NCBI RefSeq assembly: GCF_900182725.1
Contig: NZ_FXTO01000006.1
Coordinates: forward strand, 1-64,000
Direction: 5' to 3'
DNA: 64,000 nt
Source: Thalassovita litoralis
GTDB taxonomy: Bacteria > Pseudomonadota > Alphaproteobacteria > Rhodobacterales > Rhodobacteraceae
A program made the position numbers and the translations under genes. Of the stretch, positions 48,230 to 57,507 are shown in pieces; position 1 is the first letter of the stretch, and every line of letters begins with the position of its first letter. The notes under the pieces are model-generated. The model saw nothing but the letters and a program-made list of their open reading frames with translations. It made no database searches and was not told the DNA's origin.

Positions 48230-48937
48230 ATGACACTGAAAGCCTTGATCTTCGACGTCGATGGAACCCTTGCCGAAACCGAGGAGGCCCACCGTGCAGC
48301 GTTTAACGCGACCTTTCAGGCATGGGGGCTGGACTGGGAGTGGAGCCGCGACGATTACGCCGAGCTGCTGAAAACCACCGGCGGCAAGGAACGGATGAAG
48401 CGGTTTCAGCTGGATTTGCCCGCCGCGGCGCGGCGCTTGAACGACGATGACATCGCTGCACTGCACAGGGATAAGACCCGTGCCTATGCGGATATTCTGG
48501 CGCGTGGGGAACTGACATTGCGACCCGGCGTCGCCGCGCTGGTCGAGCGGGCCAAGGCGGCGGGGGTGCGGGTGGCCGTGGCGACGACGACCAATACCCC
48601 AAATGTCGAGGCGTTGACGCAATGCTGCTGGGGACGCCCCGCCACCGATGTGTTCGAGGTGATCGCGGCAGGCGATATGGTGCGGGCCAAGAAACCCGCG
48701 CCAGACGTGTTCAATCTGGCGCTGGAGCGGTTGGGCCTGCCCGCCAGCGATTGTTTGGCGTTCGAGGACAGCCGTAATGGCGTGCTATCGGCGCGGGGGG
48801 CCGGGTTGAATGTGCTGGTAACGCCGTCTGCCTATACCGCAGGGGATGACTTTGGCGGGGCCGCGTGGACCGTTCCCGACCTGACGTTGGATAATCTGCC
48901 GGTTTTCTTGGCGCGGGCGGTGGGGGCGATGGTCTGA
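48230..48937 (+). CDS. cbbY: CbbY HAD-family phosphatase (xylulose-1,5-bisphosphatase)
   Basis: 235 residues from the ATG at 48230, which follows GGAGGGGTGAC. In characterised organisms CbbY degrades xylulose 1,5-bisphosphate, a misfire product that inhibits RuBisCO. Motifs: FDVDGTLAETEEAHR (Asp nucleophile and general acid), LLKTTGGKERM, TTTNTPN, KKPAPDVF and AFEDSRNGV. Last gene of the operon; a pair of intergenic repeats follows instead of a classical terminator. Confidence 0.94.
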   Translation: MTLKALIFDVDGTLAETEEAHRAAFNATFQAWGLDWEWSRDDYAELLKTTGGKERMKRFQLDLPAAARRLNDDDIAALHRDKTRAYADILARGELTLRPGVAALVERAKAAGVRVAVATTTNTPNVEALTQCCWGRPATDVFEVIAAGDMVRAKKPAPDVFNLALERLGLPASDCLAFEDSRNGVLSARGAGLNVLVTPSAYTAGDDFGGAAWTVPDLTLDNLPVFLARAVGAMV

Positions 48938-48976
48938 CCCCTTTTGGCACCTGCGCCGGGGGATGGCGCGGATATT

Positions 48977-49000
48977 GAGTATTTTGGGCAAGATGAAAAC
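48977..49000 (+). repeat. dispersed intergenic repeat, copy 1
   Basis: GAGTATTTTGGGCAAGATGA followed by AAAC, after cbbY. It shares the core G-R-TATTTT-GCAAGA with copies at 59521-59548 and 62532-62557. An inverted relative lies 52 bases away at 49052-49079, so the two form an inverted pair between the convergent cbbY and luxR-type genes. Confidence 0.6.
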
Positions 49001-49051
49001 AGAAGGGCGCGCCTTATCATGAGCAGCGCCGCGTTACGGTTAATGCGCTTC

Positions 49052-49079
49052 CTGTTGCTCTTTCTTGGTAAAAATATCC
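49052..49079 (-). repeat. dispersed intergenic repeat, copy 2 (inverted)
   Basis: On the minus strand GGATATTTTTACCAAGAAAG followed by AGCAACAG; nearly identical to copy 3 (GGATATTTTTGCCAAGAAAG, 59523-59542). Confidence 0.6.
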
Positions 49080-49128
49080 ATTGCGCAACCGATCTGCGGG
49101 CGCACCGCTGATTGGGGGGCGTCAGGCG

Positions 49129-49674
49129 TTAATGTGCGACGCCGGACAGGCGGGACAACAGCACTGCTACGTTCTTGACCTTAAATTTCCGCAGCAGTCG
49201 CGCGCGCACATCCTCGATCGTCCGGGGGGACAGGTCCAGCACTTTGGCGATTTCCTTGCTGGTATAGCCGCGCGACAGCCACATCAGAACCTCGCGTTCG
49301 CGGGGGGTCAGGGTGGGGCCGGTGGTGTCGGTGTCGATCAGCGCAAAGCTAAGGATGATGCGGGCCAGCGGGTCTTCGGGGGTCAGGGTGCGGGCGCGGA
49401 AACGGCACCAGAATTGGTGGCCGTCGCGGTGGCGCATGATCCGTTCATCGGAATAGGGTAGCGATTGGCGCAGCGGTTCCAGCCCGATGTCGCGGATCTG
49501 GTGGAATTCCTGATCTGTGCCATACAGAAGGCGGAAACTTTGGCCCACAAGATCGCTTTTTTCGAATCCGAACATCCGCGCGAATGTATCGTTACAGGCG
49601 CGGATAATGCGGTTTTCGGTCAGGGCTATGCCCATTGGGGCTTGGTCAAAGGCCAGAGTCTCAAGATCGTGCAT
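49129..49674 (-). CDS. PAS-LuxR transcriptional regulator
   Basis: 181 residues. An N-terminal PAS domain (about 8-110; IRACNDTFARMFGFEKSDLVGQ) is followed by a LuxR-type helix-turn-helix (about 117-178; LTPREREVLMWLSRGYTSKE, then SPRTIEDVRARLLRKF). No receiver or acyl-homoserine-lactone domain. The PAS domain may sense a small ligand or redox state. Divergent from the M20 hydrolase/dipeptide transporter operon, with a 22-bp palindrome between them, so it most likely controls that operon. Confidence 0.9.
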   Translation of the reverse strand: MHDLETLAFDQAPMGIALTENRIIRACNDTFARMFGFEKSDLVGQSFRLLYGTDQEFHQIRDIGLEPLRQSLPYSDERIMRHRDGHQFWCRFRARTLTPEDPLARIILSFALIDTDTTGPTLTPREREVLMWLSRGYTSKEIAKVLDLSPRTIEDVRARLLRKFKVKNVAVLLSRLSGVAH

Positions 49675-49687
49675 GTATCACCGTGTT

Positions 49688-49709
49688 CATACGGTATTGG
49701 CACCGTATG
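49688..49709. promoter_or_regulatory. 22-bp inverted repeat between luxR-type gene and M20 operon
   Basis: CATACGGT (49688-49695), spacer ATTGGC, ACCGTATG (49702-49709), perfect 8-bp arms, 14 bases before the regulator's start and 56 before the hydrolase. Its size and symmetry fit an operator for a dimeric regulator. Confidence 0.55.
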
Positions 49710-49764
49710 GCGCACAGAAGCATAGTTTTTGTGACAATTGCAAGACTCGAGGACACCTGACCCT

Positions 49765-51072
49765 ATGGCCGCGCCCAAATCGCTTGAACAGCGCCTGAGT
49801 GACGAGATCGACGCCCGCCGCGAGGATTTGATCCAGTTGACGGGGGATCTGATCCGCATCCCGACGCTGAACCCTCCGGGGGAAAATTACCGCGAGATTT
49901 GCGAATTTCTGCGCACGCGGCTGGCCGGGGCCGGGTTCGAGATTGAAATGGTTCGGGCCTATGGCACGCCGGGCGACAGCGAAAAATACCCCCGGTGGAA
50001 TGTGATTGCGCGGCGCGAGGGCAAGCACGCGGGCGAATGCGTCCATTTTAACAGCCACATTGATGTGGTCGATGTGGGCAAGGGTTGGACGGTCGATCCC
50101 TTTGGTGGGGAATTGAAGGACGGCAAAGTCTACGGGCGCGGGGCCTGTGACATGAAAGGCGGACTGGCGGCATCCATCGTGGCGGCCGAGGCATTTATCG
50201 CGGTTTGCCCGGATTTCGCGGGTGCCATTGAAATCAGCGGCACGGCAGACGAAGAATCCGGTGGCTTTGGCGGCGTGGCCTATCTGGCGGAAAAGGGGTT
50301 TTTCGCACCGGAACGCGTACAGCATGTGATTATCCCCGAACCGCTGAATAAAGATCGGATTTGTCTGGGGCATCGGGGGGTCTGGTGGGCGGAAATCGAA
50401 ACCTATGGCGAAATTGCCCACGGGTCGATGCCGTTCCTTGGGGATTGTGCCGTGCGCCATATGGGGGCCGTGCTGGAGGAGATGGAGGACAGCCTGTTCC
50501 CCGCACTTGCGCTTAAACGCACGGATATGCCCGTGGTGCCGGAAGGGGCCAAGCAATCGACGTTGAACATCAATTCGATCCACGGCGGGCAGGCCGAAGG
50601 CGATGCTGATTTCACGGGGCTGCCTAGCCCCTGTGTGCCTGATAGCTGCCGGATGATTATCGACCGGCGGTTTCTGATCGAGGAAAACATTGACGACGTT
50701 CAGGCCGAAGTGATGGAGGTGCTGAACAAGGTTGCCGGGCGGCGCGACAAATTCCGCTATGACGTGACCGAGTTGCACCGGGTACTGCCGACGATGACGG
50801 AAAAATCCGCGCCCATCGTGCAGACCGTGGCCCGCGCAATCGCAGAAACGATGGGTAAGGACGCGCAATATGTGGTCAGCCCCGGCACCTATGACCAGAA
50901 ACATATCGACCGGATCGGCAAGCTGAAGAATTGCATCGCTTACGGTCCGGGGATTTTGGATTTGGCGCATAAACCTGATGAATATGTCGGCGTGGATGAT
51001 ATGCTCGATTCTGCAAAGGTGATGGGCCGTGCGCTGATCGAGCTTTTGGCAAGCCCGAAGAAGGCGGCCTGA
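49765..51072 (+). CDS. M20-family metallohydrolase (ArgE/DapE-type deacylase)
   Basis: 435 residues from the ATG at 49765; a TTG nine codons upstream is possible. M20 family, hydrolysing N-acyl or peptide bonds with a dizinc centre. Zinc ligands are visible in HFNSHIDVVDVGKG, GRGACDMKGG and GTADEESGGFGG (Glu-Glu), with a late His in PGTYDQKHIDRIG. It leads an operon with a dipeptide-type ABC transporter 16 bases downstream, so it probably cleaves the imported compound. The exact substrate (N-acyl amino acid, dipeptide or other amide) is open. Confidence 0.88.
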   Translation: MAAPKSLEQRLSDEIDARREDLIQLTGDLIRIPTLNPPGENYREICEFLRTRLAGAGFEIEMVRAYGTPGDSEKYPRWNVIARREGKHAGECVHFNSHIDVVDVGKGWTVDPFGGELKDGKVYGRGACDMKGGLAASIVAAEAFIAVCPDFAGAIEISGTADEESGGFGGVAYLAEKGFFAPERVQHVIIPEPLNKDRICLGHRGVWWAEIETYGEIAHGSMPFLGDCAVRHMGAVLEEMEDSLFPALALKRTDMPVVPEGAKQSTLNINSIHGGQAEGDADFTGLPSPCVPDSCRMIIDRRFLIEENIDDVQAEVMEVLNKVAGRRDKFRYDVTELHRVLPTMTEKSAPIVQTVARAIAETMGKDAQYVVSPGTYDQKHIDRIGKLKNCIAYGPGILDLAHKPDEYVGVDDMLDSAKVMGRALIELLASPKKAA

Positions 51073-51088
51073 AAAAGGGAGTAAGAGG

Positions 51089-52573
51089 ATGATTTTCAAC
51101 AGTTTCAAGACTGGTGTCGTTAGCGCCCTGGCGCTGGCGGCCAGTATGGGAATGGCGCAGGCCAAAAGCGATATCGTGGTTGCCATGCAGCTGGAGCCGC
51201 CGCATCTGGACCCGACCAGCGCGGCCGCGGGGGCGATTGATTCCGTTCTGTATTCGAACGTATTCGAAGGGCTGACGCGATTTGCCTCGGACGGGGCGGT
51301 GATCCCCGGACTGGCGGAAAGCTGGGACATTTCCGAAGACGGCAAGACCTATACGTTCCATTTGCGGAACGGTGTGAAATTCCATGACGGCACCGCGATG
51401 GACGCCGAGGATGTGAAGTTCAGCCTGGATCGCGCGCGCGCCGAAGACAGCGCGAATGCCCAAAAGGCGCTGTTCAAAGGGATCGAGGCAGTCGAGGTCG
51501 TGGACCCCGCCACGGTGAAAGTCACGCTGAGCGCCCCGAACGGAAGCTTCCTGTTCAACATGGCGTGGGGCGATGCGGTGATCGTGGCCCCGGAATCGAT
51601 TGAAAACATCAAGACGAAGCCAGTTGGCACCGGGGCGTTCCAATTCAGCAATTGGGTTCAGGGCGATAAAATCGACCTGACGAAAAATGCCGATTACTGG
51701 GGAACGCCCGCAAAGCTGGATAAGGTGACGTTCAAGTTCATCAGCGACCCGACCGCCGCATTTGCCGCTGTGATGGCGCAGGATGTGGATGCGTTCGCGG
51801 GCTTCCCGGCACCGGAAAACCTGCCGCAATTCGAGGCAGACCCGCGTTTTCAGGTTCTTGTCGGTTCGACCGAGGGCGAAACCATTCTGGCGATGAACAA
51901 CAAACAGCCGCCGTTTGATAATGTGAAGGTCCGCGAAGCTGTAGCCCATGCGATTGACCGTCAGGCGATCATTGATGGGGCGATGTTTGGCTATGGTACG
52001 CCGATCGGCACCCATTTCGCGCCGCATAACCCAGATTACGAAGACCTGACCGGGCTGAGCGGGTATGATCCTGAACTGTCCAAAAAACTGCTGGCCGAAG
52101 CCGGGTTTGCGGATGGGTTCAAAACCACGCTGAAATTGCCGCCGCCATCCTATGCCCGGCGCGGCGGGGAAATCATTGCAGCGCAATTGCGGGCTGTTGG
52201 GATCGAAACCGAAATCAGCAATCTGGAATGGGCGCAGTGGTTGGAGCAGGCATTCCGTGGCAAGGATTTCGGTCTGACCATCGTCAGCCACACCGAACCC
52301 TTTGACATCGGGATTTACGCGCGGCCTGACTATTATTTCCAGTACGACAATCCGACCTTCCAAAAGCTGATGGATGACCTGAACGCCACCACCGATCCGG
52401 CGCAGCGGTCCGCCATGCTGAAGCAAGCGCAGGAAATCATCGCCAAGGATTACGTCAACGGTTACCTGTTTGAACTGGCTTATCCGACTGTGGCGAACGC
52501 GAAAATTCGCGGGCTGTGGAAAGATGCACCGACACAGGCCGCTGATATGACGGCGGTTTACTGGGATCAGTGA
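51089..52573 (+). CDS. peptide/nickel-type ABC transporter substrate-binding protein
   Basis: 494 residues, solute-binding family 5 (DppA/OppA). Signal peptide MIFNSFKTGVVSALALAASM with AQA cleavage near 25. Family signatures LRNGVKFHDGTAMDAEDVKFSLDR near 92 are present. Periplasmic receptor of the following DppBCDF-like system. ATG 51089 follows GGGAGTAAGAGG. Two hairpins lie between it and the permease gene. Confidence 0.92.
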   Translation: MIFNSFKTGVVSALALAASMGMAQAKSDIVVAMQLEPPHLDPTSAAAGAIDSVLYSNVFEGLTRFASDGAVIPGLAESWDISEDGKTYTFHLRNGVKFHDGTAMDAEDVKFSLDRARAEDSANAQKALFKGIEAVEVVDPATVKVTLSAPNGSFLFNMAWGDAVIVAPESIENIKTKPVGTGAFQFSNWVQGDKIDLTKNADYWGTPAKLDKVTFKFISDPTAAFAAVMAQDVDAFAGFPAPENLPQFEADPRFQVLVGSTEGETILAMNNKQPPFDNVKVREAVAHAIDRQAIIDGAMFGYGTPIGTHFAPHNPDYEDLTGLSGYDPELSKKLLAEAGFADGFKTTLKLPPPSYARRGGEIIAAQLRAVGIETEISNLEWAQWLEQAFRGKDFGLTIVSHTEPFDIGIYARPDYYFQYDNPTFQKLMDDLNATTDPAQRSAMLKQAQEIIAKDYVNGYLFELAYPTVANAKIRGLWKDAPTQAADMTAVYWDQ

Positions 52574-52592
52574 TCTGAACACTTGAACACTG

Positions 52593-52644
52593 GCGTTCGC
52601 GCGTGTGATACGCGCGGGCGCTTTCGGCAGATGATCAATCTGCC
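52593..52644 (+). other. tandem hairpins between binding-protein and permease genes
   Basis: Stem 1: GCGTTCGCGCGT (52593-52604) with ACGCGCGGGCGC (52610-52621), 12 bp including two G-U pairs, followed by TTTC. Stem 2: GGCAGAT (52626-52632) with ATCTGCC (52638-52644). Likely a 3'-end stabiliser or partial terminator that favours expression of the binding protein. Confidence 0.6.
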
Positions 52645-52690
52645 AACGGACTAAGAAGGCCCATGCCTTCGGACTTGGGTGACGGGCTGA

Positions 52691-53638
52691 ATGCTGCGCT
52701 ATTTCCTGAAACGTTTATTGTCGCTGGGGCTAAGCCTTGTGGTGGCCTCGGTCGTGATTTTTTTGGCGTTAGAGGTCGTGCCGGGTGATCCGGCGGCCTA
52801 TATGCTGGGGATCAACGCGCAGCCCGATACGCTGGCCGCGTTGCGGGATGAACTGGGCCTGAATGGCAGCGTCTGGGCGCGTTATCTGGGCTGGGTCGGC
52901 GGGATGCTGACCGGGGATTTCGGCACATCCTATACCTACAGAACGCCGGTGGCGGAAATGATCGGGGAACGATTGTGGATTTCGCTGCCATTGGCGCTGT
53001 ATGCGCTGACGCTAAGCACGCTGATCGCCTTTCCTGCCGGTATCTGGGCCGCGTCCAAGCGCGGGTCCGTGGTGGATGTGGCGGTGATGGGCGTGACGCA
53101 ATTGGGCGTGGCGATCCCGAATTTCTGGTTTGCGATGCTGATGGTGTTGGTCTTTGCCATCAACCTGCGCTGGTTCAGCGCGGGGGGCTTTGTGGGTTGG
53201 GATGCCGGGTTTTGGCTGGCGATGAAGTCGCTGACCCTGCCCGCGGTGGCACTGGCCCTGCCGCAGGCCAGCATTCTGGCGCGGGTGATGCGGTCCAGCC
53301 TGTTGGATACCCTGTCCGAGGATTTCATCAGAACCGCGCGGGCCAAGGGGCTGACCAAGCGACAGGCCTTGTGGCGGCACGCGCTGCGCAATGCGCTGAT
53401 CCCGGTGCTGACGATCATCGGGTTGCAATTTTCATTCCTGCTGGCCGGGGCGATCATCATTGAAAACGTGTTCTTCCTGCCCGGTCTGGGGCGGCTGGTG
53501 TTCCAATCCATCAGCGCCCGTGATCTGATCGTGGTGGAAAGCGTGGTGATGTTGCTGGTTTTGGCGGTGATCGTGGTGAATTTCGCGGTGGACATGGCCT
53601 ATGCGGCGGTCGACCCACGGCTAAGGGGGCGGCGATGA
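52691..53638 (+). CDS. dipeptide-type ABC transporter permease (DppB family)
   Basis: 315 residues, six membrane helices. The first is at 10-30; the binding-protein-dependent transport motif is EDFIRTARAKGLTKRQAL near 212, which contacts the ATPase. C-terminal AVDMAYAAVDPRLRGRR is typical of DppB/OppB. It overlaps the next permease gene by four bases. Confidence 0.93.
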   Translation: MLRYFLKRLLSLGLSLVVASVVIFLALEVVPGDPAAYMLGINAQPDTLAALRDELGLNGSVWARYLGWVGGMLTGDFGTSYTYRTPVAEMIGERLWISLPLALYALTLSTLIAFPAGIWAASKRGSVVDVAVMGVTQLGVAIPNFWFAMLMVLVFAINLRWFSAGGFVGWDAGFWLAMKSLTLPAVALALPQASILARVMRSSLLDTLSEDFIRTARAKGLTKRQALWRHALRNALIPVLTIIGLQFSFLLAGAIIIENVFFLPGLGRLVFQSISARDLIVVESVVMLLVLAVIVVNFAVDMAYAAVDPRLRGRR

Positions 53639-54459
53639 CAGGCGGAAATCGCAACCTGTGGATTGGCGCGGTGCTGACGGCGATTTTCGCCGGGGCGGCG
53701 GTCATCAGTTTTCTGTGGGTGCCGTATGATGTGACGGCGCTGGATATTGCCAACAAGATCAAATCGCCCAGTCTGGCGCATCCGCTGGGGACCGATCATT
53801 TTGGCCGCGATATTCTGAGCATGATCATGGTGGGGGCGCGGACCTCGATCGCGGTGGCTTTGGTGGCTGTGGGGATCGGTATGGGGATCGGCGTGCCACT
53901 GGGGCTGGCGGCGGCGGCGAAAAAGGGATCGTTGCTGGATGAATTGATCATGCGCGGGAACGATCTGGTTTTCGCCTTTCCGTCGCTGCTGATCGCCATC
54001 ATGATCACGGCGGTATTCGGGGCATCGGCGTTAAATGCGATTATCGCGATTGGGGTGTTCAACATCCCGGTGTTTGCGCGATTGACGCGGTCAGGGGCGC
54101 TTAGCCTGTGGACGCGGGATTATGTCATGGCGGCGCGGGTGTCCGGCAAGGGCGCGGCGCGGATTTCGATGGAACATATCCTGCCCAACGTGCTGAACCT
54201 GTTGATCGTGCAGGGTACCATTCAGTTCAGTCTGGGTATTCTGGCCGAAGCGGGGCTAAGCTATGTCGGGCTTGGCGCGCAGCCGCCGATCCCAAGCTGG
54301 GGGCGGATGCTGGCGGACAGCCAGACGATGATTTCCTTTGCCCCGCATATGGCGCTGTTCCCCGGTTTGGCGATCCTGCTGACGGTTCTGGGGCTGAACC
54401 TGATGGGGGATGGTCTGCGCGATCTGCTGGACCCAAAACTGCGGAGGGCGCGGGCATGA
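53635..54459 (+). CDS. dipeptide-type ABC transporter permease (DppC family)
   Basis: 274 residues. Begins with one membrane helix (about 8-28), then HPLGTDHFGRDILSMIMVGART, a hallmark of DppC/OppC. The coupling motif RDYVMAARVSGKGAARI is near 163. C-terminal LGLNLMGDGLRDLLDPKLRR. It overlaps the ATPase gene by four bases. Confidence 0.93.
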   Translation: MTGGNRNLWIGAVLTAIFAGAAVISFLWVPYDVTALDIANKIKSPSLAHPLGTDHFGRDILSMIMVGARTSIAVALVAVGIGMGIGVPLGLAAAAKKGSLLDELIMRGNDLVFAFPSLLIAIMITAVFGASALNAIIAIGVFNIPVFARLTRSGALSLWTRDYVMAARVSGKGAARISMEHILPNVLNLLIVQGTIQFSLGILAEAGLSYVGLGAQPPIPSWGRMLADSQTMISFAPHMALFPGLAILLTVLGLNLMGDGLRDLLDPKLRRARA

Positions 54460-56033
54460 GCCTGTTGGTTATCGAAGGGCTGGACCTGTCGATCCACGGC
54501 ACCCCGATCCTGAAGGGTGTGTCCTTGTCCGTCAGTGCCGGGCAGATCGTGGGCGTGATTGGCGAAAGCGGGTCGGGCAAATCAATGACGGCATTCGCCG
54601 CGATGCAATTGCTGCCATATGGTGCAGAATGTTCGGGCCGGATTGATCTGGGCGGACGCGAGGTACTGACGCTGAGCGAAGCAACGCTGTGCCAGATGCG
54701 GGGCCGCGATGTGGGCATGGTGTTTCAGGAACCCATGACAGCCCTGAACCCGATCAAGACGATTGGCGATCAGGTTGCCGAAACGATCCTGATCCACGAA
54801 CGCGTCAGCCGGGCCGAGGCGATGAAACGTGCCGCAGAAGCCCTGCGCCGGGCGGAACTGCCTCAAGAAAAATTCCCTCTGTCCCGTTATCCGCACGAGT
54901 TGAGCGGCGGGCAGCGTCAGCGGGTGGTGATCGCGATGGCCATTGCCTTGCGGCCCAAGCTGCTGATTGCGGACGAACCGACAACGGCGCTGGATGTGAC
55001 GACACAGGCGCAAATCCTGACCCTGTTGAAAAAGCTGGTGCAAGAAGAAGGCATGGGCCTGCTGCTGATTTCGCACGATCTGGCGGTGGTGGCGGATATG
55101 GCCGATGAGATTGTGATCATGCGTCAGGGCGAGGTGGTGGAAAACGGCCCCGCGCAGTGGTTGCTGCGCAATATGCAACATCCTTATTCCAAAGCGTTGT
55201 TGGCTGCCTCAACCCATCAGCCAGACCGTGCCGCCGAAGAACTGGACGACGTGCTGCTGGATGTGTGCGATGTGGTGCGCGAATACACGATCCACCGCAA
55301 AGGTATCTGGGGCGGAACCGATACGTTCCGGGCGGTCAAAGGCGTGTCCTTTCAGTTGCGCAAGGGCGAAAGTCTGGGGCTGGTTGGGGAATCCGGCTGT
55401 GGAAAATCCACCCTGACCCGCGCCATTCTGGGGCTGGAGGATGTGCAGGGCGGTGAAATCCACGCCTTCGGGCAGCCCGTGGGGCGGGATTTTCCCAGCG
55501 CCTTGCGATCCGGCATTCAGGTGGTGTTCCAAGACCCCTATTCCAGCTTCAACCCGCGCTGGAAAGTGACGCGATTGGTGGCGGAACCGTTTCACCTGAT
55601 GGCGCAGCGGCCAGATGATTGGCGTGATCGCGTGGCGCAGGTGTTGGAAGATGTCGGCATCGGGGCCGACGCGATGGATCGCTATATCCATGAATTCAGC
55701 GGTGGGCAGCGGCAGCGGATTGCGATTGCCCGTGCCCTGATCCTGCGGCCTGAAATCGTTATTCTGGACGAGGCGGTTTCGGCGCTGGACGTTAGCATCC
55801 GGGCGCAAATTCTGGATTTGCTGGCGGCGCTGCAACAGGATTACGGCCTGTCCTATCTGTTCATCAGCCATGATCTGAGCGTGGTGCGGTCGATCACCGA
55901 CCGGGTGTTGGTGATGAAATCCGGCGAAATCGTAGAGCAGGGCCAGACCGATCAGGTCTTTGACGATCCGCAACACGAGTACACAAAGCAATTGATTGCC
56001 GCAGCGCCAGTGTTGCCTGCGGATGTGGCCTGA
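54456..56033 (+). CDS. fused dipeptide-type ABC transporter ATP-binding protein (DppD-DppF)
   Basis: 525 residues from the ATG at 54456, two complete ABC ATPase domains in one chain. Domain 1: Walker A GESGSGKS near 36, signature [10 protein letters not shown] near 148, [13 protein letters not shown]. Domain 2: Walker [10 protein letters not shown] near 311, [10 protein letters not shown] near 412, [13 protein letters not shown]. Many relatives split these into DppD and DppF; the fusion is common in Rhodobacteraceae. The duplicated ATPase replaces a heterodimer in the importer. Confidence 0.94.
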   Translation: MSLLVIEGLDLSIHGTPILKGVSLSVSAGQIVGVIGESGSGKSMTAFAAMQLLPYGAECSGRIDLGGREVLTLSEATLCQMRGRDVGMVFQEPMTALNPIKTIGDQVAETILIHERVSRAEAMKRAAEALRRAELPQEKFPLSRYPHELSGGQRQRVVIAMAIALRPKLLIADEPTTALDVTTQAQILTLLKKLVQEEGMGLLLISHDLAVVADMADEIVIMRQGEVVENGPAQWLLRNMQHPYSKALLAASTHQPDRAAEELDDVLLDVCDVVREYTIHRKGIWGGTDTFRAVKGVSFQLRKGESLGLVGESGCGKSTLTRAILGLEDVQGGEIHAFGQPVGRDFPSALRSGIQVVFQDPYSSFNPRWKVTRLVAEPFHLMAQRPDDWRDRVAQVLEDVGIGADAMDRYIHEFSGGQRQRIAIARALILRPEIVILDEAVSALDVSIRAQILDLLAALQQDYGLSYLFISHDLSVVRSITDRVLVMKSGEIVEQGQTDQVFDDPQHEYTKQLIAAAPVLPADVA

Positions 56034-56055
56034 GGGCCGAAGCAAGGAGAGAAGA

Positions 56056-57507
56056 ATGAGCGAGCTGGGCCTGTGGTTCGATCCGTCAAAATGTTTGATC
56101 AACGGGGAATGGGTAGCCCCGGCGGGCGGTGCCACCTTGCCGTTGGAAAACCCATCGACTGGTGAACGGATCGGGGAAATCGCGCGCGGCGGCCCCGAGG
56201 ATGTCGAGGCGGCATTGGCCGCCGCCCGCGCGGCCTATGAAGGGCCGTGGGGCAAGGTCACAGCGGCAGAGCGTGGGCGCATCCTGTTGAAGCTGCGCGA
56301 TCTGGTGCTGGCGCGGGTGGATGATCTGGCGCGGATCGAAGCAATGGACGTGGGCAAGCCGCTGAAACAGGCGCGGGCCGATGCTGTGGCGCTGGCGCGG
56401 TATTGCGAATTCTATGGCGGTGCGGCGGACAAGCTGCATGGCGAAACCATCCCCTATCTGGATGGCTATACGGTTTATACCCTGCGGGAACCGCATGGGG
56501 TGACGGGGCATATCGTGCCGTGGAATTACCCGATGCAGATCATTGGCCGGTCTGTCGGGGCGGCGTTGGCCACGGGCAATGCCTGTGTGCTGAAGCCCGC
56601 CGAAGACGCCTGCCTGACCGCGCTGGCCTTTGCCGATATGGCAAAAGAGGCCGGTCTGCCCGATGGAGCGCTGAACGTGGTGCCCGGACTGGGGTCCGAG
56701 GCCGGGGCGGCGCTGTGTTCGTCGCCGAATGTGGATCATATCAGCTTTACCGGGTCGGTTGCGACGGGCGTGCATGTGCAGATGGCTGCGGCGCATCATG
56801 TGATCCCGGTCACGCTGGAACTGGGGGGCAAGTCGCCGCAGGTTGTGTTCGGCGATGCCGATCTGGATGCTGCGCTGCCGTTTCTGGTGAATGCCGGGAT
56901 TCAGAATGCGGGGCAAACCTGTTCGGCGTCTTCGCGTATTCTGGTGCATCGGTCAGTGCATGACGAGGTGTTGGCGCGGATGGCGGAACGCTATGGTGCG
57001 TTGCGGGTGGGACCAGCGATGGCCGATCTGGACGTTGGACCGCTGATTTCGCGTAAACAACATGGGTTGGTCAGCGGGTTCCTGTCACAAGGCGCCGATC
57101 TGGAAACCGCAGCCCAAGGGCTGTTGCAGGATGCACCGGCGGGTGGCAACTATGTGCAACCCACCCTGTTTGCCGGGGTGAAGCCCGATCATGCGCTGGC
57201 GCGGGATGAAATTTTTGGCCCGGTGCAGGTGGTTATTCCCTTCGACGATGAAGAAGAGGCCGTGGCGATTGCCAACGGCACTGATTACGGGCTGGTCGCG
57301 TCTGTCTGGACGCGGGACGGGGCGCGGCAAATGCGTATGGCGAAAAAGGTGCGGGCCGGTCAGGTCTTTATCAACAATTACGGTGCGGGGGGCGGTGTGG
57401 AATTGCCCTTTGGCGGGCGGGGCAAATCCGGCCACGGGCGCGAAAAAGGGTTCGAAGCCATGTATGGCTTTACCACGCTGAAAACCGTGGCGGCGTTTCA
57501 TGGCTGA
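56056..57507 (+). CDS. aldehyde dehydrogenase (NAD(P)-dependent)
   Basis: 483 residues from the ATG at 56056, after AAGGAGAGAAG. Oxidises an aldehyde to the acid. Asn in PWNYPMQ near 156, catalytic Glu in TLELGGKSP near 255 and Cys in NAGQTCSASSR near 292 are intact. It follows the ATPase gene by 22 bases and is followed, with an eight-base overlap, by the transglutaminase-like gene. Probably oxidises an aldehyde formed from the imported compound; betaine- or gamma-aminobutyraldehyde-type substrates are possible but not shown. Confidence 0.92.
   Translation: MSELGLWFDPSKCLINGEWVAPAGGATLPLENPSTGERIGEIARGGPEDVEAALAAARAAYEGPWGKVTAAERGRILLKLRDLVLARVDDLARIEAMDVGKPLKQARADAVALARYCEFYGGAADKLHGETIPYLDGYTVYTLREPHGVTGHIVPWNYPMQIIGRSVGAALATGNACVLKPAEDACLTALAFADMAKEAGLPDGALNVVPGLGSEAGAALCSSPNVDHISFTGSVATGVHVQMAAAHHVIPVTLELGGKSPQVVFGDADLDAALPFLVNAGIQNAGQTCSASSRILVHRSVHDEVLARMAERYGALRVGPAMADLDVGPLISRKQHGLVSGFLSQGADLETAAQGLLQDAPAGGNYVQPTLFAGVKPDHALARDEIFGPVQVVIPFDDEEEAVAIANGTDYGLVASVWTRDGARQMRMAKKVRAGQVFINNYGAGGGVELPFGGRGKSGHGREKGFEAMYGFTTLKTVAAFHG

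Noticed and set aside
49019-49111. 30-codon frame (starting MSSAALRLMRFLLLFL) after cbbY
   Set aside because: Overlaps the inverted copy of the intergenic repeat, has no ribosome binding site and is very short.
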